Below, in pieces: positions 1-5,954 of a DNA stretch of 11,092 nucleotides. The stretch is taken from positions 1 through 11,092 of the forward strand of contig JAJOKK010000218.1 in the NCBI GenBank assembly GCA_021129875.1, in the 5' to 3' direction. The notes beneath the pieces are model-generated. The model made no database searches. It had not been told where the DNA came from and worked only from the letters and a program-made list of their open reading frames with translations. Source of the DNA: Candidatus Bipolaricaulota bacterium. Its GTDB lineage: Bacteria > Bipolaricaulota > Bipolaricaulia > UBA7950 > UBA9294. Numbering within the stretch: the stretch's first letter is position 1; every line of letters begins with the position of its first letter. The position numbers were made by a program, and so were the translations under genes.

Positions 1-92
1 ACCAAGATCTAATATCTGACCCCTGCTCGCCTACTCTGAATGACTATTGACTCTTCCTCAACTTTCTGATAGCATGAAAACAAGTTGGAGTT

Positions 93-156
93 CAGGGAGG
101 GGCGAAAGGGAATAAGAATGCCTTAACACTGTGGGAACGGTAACGCCCCGCCCCTG
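93..156. repeat. Interrupted inverted repeat in the leader of the M48 gene
   Basis: CAGGG-A-GGGGCG at 93-104 can pair with CGCCCC-G-CCCCTG at 144-156, giving 6 and 5 GC-rich pairs around a small internal loop and enclosing about 39 nt. It lies 33 bp before the start codon of the protease remnant. No T-run follows, so it does not look like an intrinsic terminator. I recognise no riboswitch class. It may be a leader RNA structure or chance GC pairing. Confidence 0.3.
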
Positions 157-188
157 GTTGTCAGGCTGCCAGATAAGGGGAGGTTGTG

Positions 189-1016
189 ATGAACATCTAC
201 TTGGTAATTATCCTGGCTATTTTGGTAGGTAACTATGCTTTGAACCTTATCGTGGAACGGTTGAATATTCGGCACCTCAAGACAGATTTGCCGAAGGAAT
301 TTGAGGGATACTACGATGCAGCGGAGTATAAAACTTCCCAGAATTACCTGAAAGAGAACACCAGTTTCGGAATAGTCACCACGTCAATTTTTTTGGCAAT
401 CACCCTAACCTTTATCCTAGCTGGTGGTTTCAATATTGTTGACCAGTGGGCCAGAAATTTTCAGTTAGGGCCTATCTTAACCGGCCTCATCTTTGCGGCA
501 GTCCTATTGCTAACTTATCAAATCCTTCACCTTCCTTTCTCCGTCTATGACACCTTTGTCATCGAGGAAAAATATGACTTTAATAGAACCAGTGTCAAAA
601 CCTTTATCCTGGATAGATTAAAAGGGTGGCTTTTAATCGCCCTCATTGGGGGAGCTGCTTTTTCCGGTATCCTGTGGTTCTTCGGCGAAGCCGGCAATCT
701 GGCCTGGCTATACTGCTGGATCGCTGTAACCCTATTCCAGATACTCTTAGCGTTTATAGCGCCAGTAGTAATCATGCCGCTCTTTAACAAGTTTATTCCT
801 CTGGAAGAAGGTGAACTTCGCAAGGCTATTGAAGGCTATGCTCAATCTCAAGGCTTTAAAATGAAGGGTTTTTTTAAAATGGATGGTTCACAGCGTTCCA
901 CCAAATCGAATGCCTTCTTTACCGGGTTCGGCAGATTCCGGCGGATTGTGTTATTCGACACGCTTATTACATGGCCAAGCTATTGTCGTAGGTGTGTTGG
1001 AGGCGGGCGCGCATAA
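189..1016 (+). pseudogene. Truncated M48 (Ste24/CAAX-type) membrane metalloprotease
   Basis: The first ~260 residues match the N-terminal part of M48 Ste24-like proteases, integral membrane zinc endopeptidases that cleave membrane-associated substrates. Visible features are a TM helix near residues 3-20, further hydrophobic segments near 65-85, 100-120, 148-165 and 172-195, and the family stretch RSTKSNAFFTGFG followed by IVLFDTLI. In intact members the HEXXH zinc site follows some 15-20 residues after FDTLI. Here homology stops at about base 968 and 15 unrelated residues lead to a TAA at 1014-1016, so the whole catalytic domain is missing. The ATG at 189 is preferred because GGGGAGG lies 5 bp upstream; an in-frame GTG at 186 is also possible. 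Base use is AT-richer than in the downstream core genes. The product cannot be an active protease. The rest of the gene is not found later in the window. Confidence 0.8.
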
Positions 1017-1050
1017 CAAGGTGCCGCACTTAACCTCTATTCCGTTACGC
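1011..1050 (+). other. Possible attC-like half site downstream of the protease breakpoint
   Basis: GCATAAC at 1011-1017 resembles the R'' core box of integron attC sites. It overlaps the TAA that closes the chimeric reading frame, as is common at the 3' end of cassette genes. GTGCCGCAC, an imperfect palindrome, follows at 1021, and GTTACGC at 1044-1050 is a poor match to the GTTRRRY box. The spacing is short and the pairing weak. It is included because a similar but better element flanks the other side of the next gene. The 969-1110 stretch otherwise has no gene. Confidence 0.2.
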
Positions 1051-1110
1051 GCCATAAGCGGTAGGCGACCTTTGTCGTGCGAAGCGTAAACGAGCAAAGT
1101 GAGGAATTCT

Positions 1111-2190
1111 ATGCCCATTTGGAAGATAGGCGAGAAGGGACCGACTAAGCTGCCCAAGACCAATTTGAAGGAAGAGAAGCTCCTTGAGGAGCACCTTGAG
1201 GATTGGATCGTCACAGATCCCCCGATTCTGGGCGAGCCATTACTTGTAATCGGGCGACAAGTGCTCATCCCAGACACCAAGGACCGTCTCGACGTTCTAG
1301 CCGTTGATCCCCAAGGAAATGCATGCGTGATCGAGTTGAAGCGAGGAAAGCTCCGTGATCCTGTCGCTGTACAGGCTCTTCGGTATGCGAGTTATGTCTC
1401 AAAATGGAAGTTCGAGGATTTCGAGAACCAAGCACGTAACTTCCTCGGCAAAGTTGACGATCACGATTTCAACTTCAACGCCCTCTACGAGGCCTTCTGT
1501 GAAGATACCGGTGTTGATGAGATTCCAACGCTGAACCAAGACCAACGGATGATCATCGTCGGGTCATCGGTTAGAGACAAGCTGGGGACAGTGGCGCTTT
1601 GGCTCCGCGACCACAGCATCGACATCACAGTCATCGAGATGCAGGCGTACAAGGAAGGCGATTCTGTTCTGCTCCAGCCCACCACGATAGTTCCGTTTAA
1701 GGTCAAGCGCTTCGCCAATGCGGGACGGCTTCGCCCGGAAGGCACACCATGGGTTGTTGACGGTAAGGAGGGGCACCTCCAAAAGCGCTGTAGCGCGAAG
1801 ACTCGCGAAGTTTTTGAGAAGCTCGATAAGATACTCCAAGATAACTTTGAGGTTGATGGGCCTCGCTGGAACCAGAAGGATTACGTCGCCTATCGCGTGA
1901 ATAACTACAACTGGGTTACCGTGACCACAACGCCCAGCAGCCTTCGGCTACATTTCTTTGTGAAAGCCGGCACGCTCAAGGCGGACGACCTTGCCAAGCA
2001 GCTTAATATTGCAAAGTTTGACCAGGAGGATTCTCTTTCGGAGAAGCTGAACTTGCCCAGCTCTGTAATCATCAAGAGCCGGAACGAGGCAACAGAGCGC
2101 ATTATCCTACGGCTTAAGGAGGATTTCGCTCTTGAATCGGAAGCGTTTACACAGTTTCTATCGGCGGCCTACAGAGCGTTCCCAAAGTAG
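1111..2190 (+). CDS. PD-(D/E)XK nuclease-like protein (DUF91/NucS-like) with C-terminal DUF5655-like domain
   Basis: A 359-aa soluble protein. The N-terminal third carries a PD-(D/E)XK nuclease core: RLDVLAVD supplies Asp61 and VIELKRG supplies Glu75 and Lys77, with a conserved helix containing ALRYASYVSKW after it. This is the arrangement of DUF91/NucS-type endonuclease domains, which act on DNA. The C-terminal ~125 residues (TREVFEKLDKIL... to the end) look like the DUF5655-type domain often joined to such nucleases. Substrate and pathway are unknown; genome defence or repair roles are inference. The ATG at 1111 has GTGAGGAA just upstream, so it is preferred over the in-frame GTG at 1099, which lacks a clear ribosome site. 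No signal peptide or TM segment is seen. The gene sits alone between a broken protease and an attC-like site, suggesting acquired, cassette-type DNA. The catalytic residues appear intact. Confidence 0.75.
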   Translation: MPIWKIGEKGPTKLPKTNLKEEKLLEEHLEDWIVTDPPILGEPLLVIGRQVLIPDTKDRLDVLAVDPQGNACVIELKRGKLRDPVAVQALRYASYVSKWKFEDFENQARNFLGKVDDHDFNFNALYEAFCEDTGVDEIPTLNQDQRMIIVGSSVRDKLGTVALWLRDHSIDITVIEMQAYKEGDSVLLQPTTIVPFKVKRFANAGRLRPEGTPWVVDGKEGHLQKRCSAKTREVFEKLDKILQDNFEVDGPRWNQKDYVAYRVNNYNWVTVTTTPSSLRLHFFVKAGTLKADDLAKQLNIAKFDQEDSLSEKLNLPSSVIIKSRNEATERIILRLKEDFALESEAFTQFLSAAYRAFPK

Positions 2191-2192
2191 AC

Positions 2193-2239
2193 GCCTAACA
2201 GTGGCATACAGCAAACGCAGCTGAACGTGAGCGCTATAC
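2193..2239 (+). other. Degenerate integron attC-like recombination site
   Basis: Immediately after the nuclease-like stop codon, GCCTAAC (2193-2199) matches the RYYYAAC R'' box. The other end reads GCTGAACGTGAGC (2220-2232) followed by GCTATAC (2233-2239). Cassette attC sites commonly end in GCTGA-x-C-x-x-GxGCGTTRRRY, so this looks like a site whose invariant GTT became GCT. CAGC (2209-2212) pairs with GCTG (2220-2223) over a 7-nt loop, but the outer arms pair poorly. At 47 nt it is shorter than typical attC sites (about 57-141 nt). Probably a decayed or atypical site. Confidence 0.4.
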
Positions 2240-2262
2240 CACAAAAGTATATGAGGGGCACC

Positions 2263-2955
2263 ATGAAAACAATCGGCCTTTTGGGTGGTATGAGCTGGCA
2301 AAGTACGCTTGGGTACTATCGCGCGATCAACGAGGGCGTTAAAAATACCCTTGGCGGTTTGCATTCAGCGAAGATTGTTATGTACAGCGTCGATTTCGAA
2401 CCTATAGAAAAACTGCAACGCAAAGGCGATTGGGAAGGCACGGCAAGGATACTTTCCGAAGCTGCCAAAAGCATACAGTCTGCAGGTGCCGATTTTCTAC
2501 TTATCTGCACAAATACCATGCACAAGGTTGCCCCGCAAATAGAAAAGGCGATCGACATTCCCTTGCTCCATATAGCTGACACAACAGCAGAAGTTCTTGC
2601 TCATAAAGGCATCAAAACAGTGGGCTTGCTGGGCACTGCCTTTACAATGGAGCAGAATTTTTACAAAGGCCGGTTGAGCGAAAAATACGGGCTCTCTGTC
2701 CTGGTTCCGAATAAAGAAGACAGACAAATCATCCACAATGTAGTTTACCAAGAACTCTGCCTAGGAAAAATAGGACCCCGCTCAAAAACTGAATATTTGC
2801 GCATCATCGATGTTCTGGCCGGGCAAGGGGCTGAAGCGATAATTCTTGGATGTACCGAAATTGGAATGCTAGTAGATCAAGATGACACCAACATAAAACT
2901 GCTCGATACCACAGCCATCCACGCCGAAAAGGCTGTAGAATATACCCTAGAATAA
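2263..2955 (+). CDS. Aspartate/glutamate racemase family protein (broad-specificity amino-acid racemase)
   Basis: A 230-aa cytosolic protein of the Asp/Glu racemase superfamily, PLP-independent enzymes that invert the alpha carbon using two cysteines. The N-terminus TIGLLGGMSWQST is the family signature. The first catalytic cysteine is Cys82 in CTNTMH and the second is Cys197 in GCTEI; both are present. Length matches the usual ~230-240 aa, so the gene looks intact and active. It most resembles the YgeA-like broad-specificity branch rather than MurI; the exact amino acid cannot be told. The ATG at 2263 is chosen because GAGGGG lies 5 bp upstream; an in-frame GTG at 2227 falls inside the attC-like site and lacks support. 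It has no operon partner: debris follows downstream. Such racemases are frequent cargo of chromosomal integrons, which fits the context. Confidence 0.9.
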   Translation: MKTIGLLGGMSWQSTLGYYRAINEGVKNTLGGLHSAKIVMYSVDFEPIEKLQRKGDWEGTARILSEAAKSIQSAGADFLLICTNTMHKVAPQIEKAIDIPLLHIADTTAEVLAHKGIKTVGLLGTAFTMEQNFYKGRLSEKYGLSVLVPNKEDRQIIHNVVYQELCLGKIGPRSKTEYLRIIDVLAGQGAEAIILGCTEIGMLVDQDDTNIKLLDTTAIHAEKAVEYTLE

Positions 2956-3463
2956 TCACATGCACACGAAGCAAAAAGCACCGCGCTCTTCTTCTTGCTG
3001 CCGCTGATACCCGATCTGCAACAGAAAGCAGGGGGGGCGGAATTACTGCGTTCCATGGCAGAAGATAGAGGAAATGCCGCCCGTAATATCGTAACAGCTT
3101 CCACTCGATTTGAGATGGCCGAAGAAGGCGAAGAGATTACCCGTTCTTCTCTCTGAGCAGGCAATCTTGAAAATCTTAGCTCAACTTCGCAACTTGAAGC
3201 ATCAGGCGATCATTGCTTGCTTCGCAGCATATGCGGAGAAGAAGTTTGGAGAGCAACGGCCTGAGCAGTACTTGCAGATAATTCCTTCGAATATTGATCT
3301 GTGCCTATCAGTGTCTCCGTGGTTCTAGGCCTGCCACATTCCAGCCGGTATGGGTTTGTTGAATGCTTACAAGGAAGCAAAGGGCGACATCGTATTCTTT
3401 GCGCTGGAGTCAGCTACAGCAGTACGATCTGGCCGGGAGAGCTATACTTCACGCGTCCGATCC
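2956..3463 (+). other. Gene debris without an intact gene, between racemase and tRNA cluster
   Basis: No complete gene is seen on either strand. Three protein-like stretches in different frames follow one another. The first runs in the racemase frame from its stop to a TGA at 3154-3156 (66 codons, no start of its own, includes GAELLRSMAEDRGNAA). The second is at about 3157-3328 (includes QAIIACFAAYAEKKFG). The third is at about 3330-3440 (GMGLLNAYKEAKGDIVFFAL), which faintly recalls the segment before the PAEE motif of M20 amidohydrolases. The third frame runs on into the first tRNA gene, so it is not a functional gene as it stands. I read this as remnants of one or more decayed genes, identity unknown. 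Confidence 0.45.
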
Positions 3464-3492
3464 TTGACAGTAAAACAGCCATCCCTTAAGAT
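3464..3492 (+). promoter_or_regulatory. Sigma70-type promoter of the tRNA cluster
   Basis: TTGACA (3464-3469) and TAAGAT (3487-3492) are separated by 17 bp. The predicted start at about 3499 lies just before the first tRNA (3502). The -35 is a perfect consensus and the -10 matches 4 of 6. Confidence 0.6.
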
Positions 3493-3501
3493 GAATAGCA
3501 C

Positions 3502-3574
3502 GGGTCGTTAGCTTAATTGGCAGAGCAACGGACTCTTAATCCGTCGGTTGCAGGTTCGAGTCCTGCACGACCCA
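3502..3574 (+). tRNA. tRNA-Lys (CTT)
   Basis: Complete cloverleaf of 73 nt. Acceptor arms GGGTCGT and ACGACCC pair fully. The anticodon stem ACGGA/TCCGT encloses loop CTCTTAA, giving anticodon CTT, which reads AAG. The T-arm has GGTTCGAGTCC. CCA is not encoded. First gene of the cluster. Confidence 0.93.
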
Positions 3575-3586
3575 CAAGCTCTGCCT

Positions 3587-3604
3587 GCCCTCAAACAGGA
3601 GGGC
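3587..3604 (+). repeat. Small perfect hairpin in the spacer between the two tRNA-Lys genes
   Basis: GCCCTC (3587-3592) and GAGGGC (3599-3604) form six pairs around the loop AAACAG. No T-run follows. It could be a weak terminator or a processing structure in the 72-bp spacer. Confidence 0.3.
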
Positions 3605-3646
3605 TCATCGTGCTCTGCTAACTGCAGCAGGTAGGGTCATATATAT

Positions 3647-3719
3647 GGGTCGTTAGCTCAGGGGTTAGAGCACCTGACTTTTAATCAGGGAGTCGCTGGT
3701 TCGAATCCAGCACGACCCA
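3647..3719 (+). tRNA. tRNA-Lys (TTT)
   Basis: Complete 73-nt cloverleaf with the same GGGTCGT/ACGACCC acceptor as the first Lys tRNA. The anticodon stem CCTGA/TCAGG holds loop CTTTTAA, anticodon TTT, reading AAA and AAG. No encoded CCA. The sequence right before it is a TATATAT run (3640-3646), AT-rich like the other spacers here, without a convincing -35. Confidence 0.93.
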
Positions 3720-3725
3720 CCCCGA

Positions 3726-3754
3726 TTGAAAGATATACATGGTCTCCATATAAT
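3726..3754 (+). promoter_or_regulatory. Sigma70-type promoter upstream of tRNA-Glu
   Basis: TTGAAA (3726-3731), a 17-bp spacer and a perfect TATAAT (3749-3754). The expected start at about 3761 leaves a leader of about 11 nt before tRNA-Glu, consistent with a second transcription unit inside the cluster. Confidence 0.6.
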
Positions 3755-3771
3755 AATGGTGGCCATAGACT

Positions 3772-3844
3772 GTCCCCATCATCTAGCGGCCTAGGATACC
3801 GGGCTTTCATCCCGGCAGCAGGGGTTCAAATCCCCTTGGGGACG
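3772..3844 (+). tRNA. tRNA-Glu (TTC)
   Basis: Complete 73-nt cloverleaf. Acceptor GTCCCCA pairs with TGGGGAC, discriminator G. The anticodon stem CCGGG/CCCGG holds loop CTTTCAT, anticodon TTC. T-arm contains GGTTCAAATCC. CCA is not encoded (GCAAA follows). Confidence 0.93.
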
Positions 3845-3861
3845 CAAAAAGTTCTTTTTGG

Positions 3862-3890
3862 TTGCACTATGCTTCGCAAGCGACTATAAT
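3862..3890 (+). promoter_or_regulatory. Promoter-like TTGCAC-17-TATAAT abutting tRNA-Val
   Basis: TTGCAC (3862-3867) is followed after exactly 17 bp by a perfect TATAAT (3885-3890). The -10 box touches the first base of tRNA-Val (3891), so a normal start about 7 bp downstream of the -10 would fall at about 3897, inside the acceptor stem. It may serve the genes after Val, or it may be fortuitous. Confidence 0.35.
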
Positions 3891-3963
3891 GGGCGAGTAG
3901 CTCAGTTGGGAGAGCATCCGGCTTACATCCGGAAGGCCACAGGTTCGAGTCCTGTCTCGCCCA
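3891..3963 (+). tRNA. tRNA-Val (TAC)
   Basis: Complete 73-nt cloverleaf. Acceptor GGGCGAG pairs with CTCGCCC, discriminator A. The anticodon stem TCCGG/CCGGA holds loop CTTACAT, anticodon TAC. T-arm GGTTCGAGTCC. No encoded CCA. Only 16 bp separate it from tRNA-Asp. Confidence 0.93.
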
Positions 3964-3979
3964 CTGAGTAATATTATTC

Positions 3980-4055
3980 GGAGCCGTGGTCTAGTTAGGT
4001 CGAGGACGCTGGATTGTCACTCCAGAGATCGCCGGTTCAAATCCGGTCGGCTCCG
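3980..4055 (+). tRNA. tRNA-Asp (GTC)
   Basis: Complete 76-nt cloverleaf. Acceptor GGAGCCG pairs with CGGCTCC, discriminator G. The anticodon stem CTGGA/TCCAG holds loop TTGTCAC, anticodon GTC. T-arm GGTTCAAATCC. No encoded CCA. Ten bp from tRNA-Phe, so probably co-transcribed. Confidence 0.93.
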
Positions 4056-4065
4056 CTCTTCTTGT

Positions 4066-4141
4066 GCCGAGGTAGCTCAGTTGGTAGAGCACGGCCCTGA
4101 AAAGGCCGGTGTCCCCAGTTCGAGTCTGGGTCTCGGCACCA
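4066..4141 (+). tRNA. tRNA-Phe (GAA)
   Basis: Complete cloverleaf. Acceptor GCCGAGG pairs with TCTCGGC (last pair G-T), discriminator A at 4138 followed by an encoded CCA (4139-4141), the only one in the cluster. The anticodon stem CGGCC/GGCCG holds loop CTGAAAA, anticodon GAA. A T-run (4144-4150) follows directly, then the dnaA promoter. Confidence 0.94.
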
Positions 4142-4153
4142 AGTTTTTTTCGC

Positions 4154-4183
4154 TTGACCGGAAGTCCTCCGCTCTGCTATCCT
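4154..4183 (+). promoter_or_regulatory. dnaA promoter, copy 1
   Basis: TTGACC (4154-4159), 18-bp spacer, TATCCT (4178-4183). The start would be near 4190, about 24 nt before the dnaA ATG. The single promoter-region difference between the copies (T4165, C in copy 2) lies in the spacer, not in either box. Confidence 0.5.
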
Positions 4184-4213
4184 AATCCCCCAAAGAAGAC
4201 CAAAGGGAAATCG

Positions 4214-5569
4214 ATGACCGACAATCCTACAACCGTTTGGAACCAGGTCCTATCCGACCTTCAGCGAGAAGTCCCTCGTGCAAGTTACGAGACCTGGTTT
4301 GCAGACACGCGCCCGGTTCAACTGAAGGATCACACCTTGGTTGTCGTTGTCCCCGACAGTTTTACCAAAGGGGGTATCGAACGCCGCTATCAGTCTCTGG
4401 TAGAACAGCTCGCTTCCGCTGCATGCGGCAGGGAGATCTACCTCTCTTTGCAAATCTCTGAGCAGAGCCCGGACAGAAGCGATCCCCCGCAGCTGGGGCA
4501 GAGTGAATCCCCGTCGCTACAGACGCACAGCACCCTTCCCCTTAATCCAGACTATTCTTTCGACCGGTTCATCCGTGGGAAGAACAATCACCTTGCCTAC
4601 GCCGCTTCGATTGCTGCTGCCGAAGCCCCAGGTAAGGCATACAACCCCTTGTTCATCCATGGGAGCGTCGGTCTTGGAAAGACACACCTCCTACAAGCGG
4701 TCGGCAACTTTATTGTCTCCTCGAACCGCTCAATGACCATGCTCTACACCACTTCGGAGCAGTTCGCCATTGAACTGATCAACGCAATCCGCACTAACAG
4801 CACACCCTCGTTCCGTGAGAAGTATCGCCGAATCGATCTGCTGCTACTCGATGATGTCCAGTTTCTGGAAGGAAAGGAAGCGACCGAAGAGGAGCTTTTC
4901 CACACGTTCAACGAACTCTACGGGAATGAAAAACAGATCGTCCTATCGAGCGACCGTTCTCCAGAAAAACTCTCCCGGTTGCAAGATCGACTCGTCTCCC
5001 GCTTCCGCTGGGGTCTGGTCGCCGACATCCAGCCCCCAGATCTAGAGACACGTATCGCTATCTTGCGTGAAAAAGCGGATAATCGCGGACTCGTAGTTGA
5101 AGACGCTGTCCTGGAACTGATCGCCCGAAGGATCTCCTCCAACGTCCGCACATTGGAAGGCGCGCTGATAAGGGCGATCGCCTCCAACGAACTGGAAGGG
5201 ATGGAGCTTACCTTTAAAAACCTCGAGAAGATGCTCCCGGAAGAAGGGAAGCGCGCGCAACTAACGATAAACCACATCAAGGAAGAGGTCGCCACTCAGT
5301 ACCACCTAAAACGCCATGATTTGGAAGGAGCAAGTCGCAAGAAGGAGATCTCGCAAGCACGGCACATGGCGATCTACCTCGCCCGCGAGATGACCAGCAG
5401 CTCGTTTCCGGCCATCGGAAAGCAATTTGGAAACCGTGACCACACGACCATTATGCATTCGTACATGAAGATAAAGAAGCTCATCCAAGAGGTACCGCTC
5501 TTCCAATCCGAGTTGCATGAGATTCAAGAGGGCCTTGCTGCGCAGTTTAACACGCCGGCACAAGCCTAA
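4214..5569 (+). CDS. dnaA: Chromosomal replication initiator DnaA, copy 1
   Basis: A full-length 451-aa DnaA, the AAA+ protein that binds DnaA boxes, forms an ATP-dependent filament and opens oriC. Domain I is about residues 1-75 (TVWNQVL, ETWF). A variable linker spans about 85-110. The AAA+ domain carries Walker A GSVGLGKT (150-157), Walker B LLLLDD with Asp213/Asp214, sensor 1 IVLSSDR (242-248), the DRLVSRF box with Arg259 and the arginine-finger candidate Arg263, and sensor 2 NVRTLEGAL with Arg312. Domain IV has the DnaA signature GNRDHTTIMHS (406-416). All key residues are present. The ATG at 4214 follows AAAGGGA; longer upstream frames would run back through the promoter and tRNA-Phe. 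It lies 72 bp after tRNA-Phe and before an array of DnaA boxes, which suggests autoregulated expression. Its sequence is identical to that of the second copy. Confidence 0.97.
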   Translation: MTDNPTTVWNQVLSDLQREVPRASYETWFADTRPVQLKDHTLVVVVPDSFTKGGIERRYQSLVEQLASAACGREIYLSLQISEQSPDRSDPPQLGQSESPSLQTHSTLPLNPDYSFDRFIRGKNNHLAYAASIAAAEAPGKAYNPLFIHGSVGLGKTHLLQAVGNFIVSSNRSMTMLYTTSEQFAIELINAIRTNSTPSFREKYRRIDLLLLDDVQFLEGKEATEEELFHTFNELYGNEKQIVLSSDRSPEKLSRLQDRLVSRFRWGLVADIQPPDLETRIAILREKADNRGLVVEDAVLELIARRISSNVRTLEGALIRAIASNELEGMELTFKNLEKMLPEEGKRAQLTINHIKEEVATQYHLKRHDLEGASRKKEISQARHMAIYLAREMTSSSFPAIGKQFGNRDHTTIMHSYMKIKKLIQEVPLFQSELHEIQEGLAAQFNTPAQA

Positions 5570-5617
5570 ACTCCCCTTACCATGCTAATTCCAAGAAACA
5601 CCACTCGCAAACGCACC

Positions 5618-5854
5618 TGTGGAAAACCCTGTGGAAAAGGGTCTGAAAACACGTGTAAAAGCACTGTTGCCTGTGGAAAAGTTCTGTGGAAAAGAAGGCC
5701 ATTCTTTATCCACTGCGCTTGTCCACTGTTTTCCACCGCTATGCACACCTTTTCCACAGCCTTTTCCACAGGCCAAACAGTAGACCCAAACACAAAAAAA
5801 GCGGTTTTCCACAAGAGTGTACTGGGCCTACTACTGCTACTGCTTTAGACGTAA
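5618..5854 (+). other. Origin of replication (oriC), copy 1: inverted arrays of DnaA boxes
   Basis: Four TGTGGAAAA boxes (5618-5626, 5630-5638, 5672-5680, 5685-5693) face boxes of opposite orientation: TTATCCACT (5706-5714), TTTTCCACC (5729-5737) and TTTTCCACA at 5750-5758, 5762-5770 and 5805-5813. TTGTCCACT (5719-5727) is a weaker candidate. Three neighbouring pairs have a 12-13 bp pitch. The bacterial consensus is TTATCCACA; TTTTCCACA is a one-base variant also used in some lineages. The position just downstream of dnaA is the classic place for oriC. The array ends in an unwinding element, listed separately. Confidence 0.85.
5805..5845 (+). promoter_or_regulatory. Basal unwinding element with DnaA-trios, copy 1
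   Basis: The order is DnaA box TTTTCCACA (5805-5813), 10 bp, GC cluster GGGCC (5824-5828), then five trinucleotides TAC TAC TGC TAC TGC (5829-5843), then A/T-rich sequence. Bacillus subtilis oriC has the same order, a TTATCCACA box, GGCCC and a CTACTATTACTTCTACTA run, where the complementary 3'-GAT-type repeats load DnaA onto single strand. The extra ~10 bp between box and GC cluster is a difference. Confidence 0.6.
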
Positions 5855-5872
5855 TAAAGATAGAAGCAGTAG
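5837..5872. repeat. Inverted repeat joining the trio element to the inter-copy spacer
   Basis: CTACTGCTT (5837-5845), the end of the trio run, is exactly complementary to AAGCAGTAG (5864-5872) in the spacer, with an 18-nt loop. Copy 2 lacks the second arm, because unique sequence of the DUF721 gene follows there. Confidence 0.7.
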
Positions 5873-5891
5873 CGGTTCAGAAAAAGTTTTC
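5855..5891. other. 37-bp unique spacer between the two dnaA-origin units
   Basis: This stretch occurs once. It begins with A/T-rich sequence after the copy 1 trios, carries an inverted piece of the trio run (AAGCAGTAG), and ends in an A-run and TTTT before the second promoter. TTTTCCGCT (5887-5895), crossing into copy 2, differs at two positions from the local DnaA box and touches the -35 of the second dnaA. The left junction of copy 1 has AAG plus a longer T-run instead. Confidence 0.6.
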
Positions 5892-5894
5892 CGC

Positions 5895-5924
5895 TTGACC
5901 GGAAGCCCTCCGCTCTGCTATCCT
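5895..5924 (+). promoter_or_regulatory. dnaA promoter, copy 2
   Basis: TTGACC (5895-5900), 18-bp spacer, TATCCT (5919-5924), identical to copy 1 except C5906 in the spacer. The upstream context differs: here an A-run and TTTTCC rather than the tRNA-Phe end, so the two promoters may differ in strength or DnaA sensitivity. Confidence 0.5.
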
Positions 5925-5954
5925 AATCCCCCAAAGAAGACCAAAGGGAAATCG

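Larger units (their letters stand above)
4151..5854 (+). repeat. Tandem duplication unit, copy 1 (promoter, dnaA, origin)
   Basis: This 1704-bp block recurs at 5892-7595 with a constant offset of 1741 bp. Only two differences were found by eye: T4165 versus C5906 and G5848 versus A7589, 14 and 6 bases inside the left and right ends. The DnaA proteins and every overlapping frame I compared are identical. The flanks differ: copy 1 follows tRNA-Phe and ends in the 37-bp spacer. Confidence 0.95.

Noticed and set aside
883..1280. Open frames at 883-1089 (+) and 951-1280 (-) across the protease junction
   Set aside because: They straddle the breakpoint, have no recognisable homology or ribosome site, and conflict with the supported nuclease-like gene.
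3502..4141. An att site of an integrated element in one of the tRNA genes
   Set aside because: All six tRNAs are complete, and no second copy of a tRNA 3' end, no integrase and no phage gene is visible in the window.
4109..4213. Upstream extension of dnaA copy 1 through tRNA-Phe, and of copy 2 from 5817
   Set aside because: The extensions read the tRNA, promoter or spacer, differ between copies at their starts, and DnaA homology starts at MTDNPTTVWNQ.
5618..5813. The repeated TGTGGAAAA/TTTTCCACA as a CRISPR or phage-type repeat array
   Set aside because: Nine-base units with irregular spacing and two orientations fit DnaA boxes; no repeat-spacer structure exists.
5582..5848. Open frames of 70-88 codons on both strands inside the dnaA-DUF721 intergenic regions (also 7323-7589)
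   Set aside because: They consist of translated DnaA boxes, appear on both strands at once and lack ribosome sites; the region is an origin.
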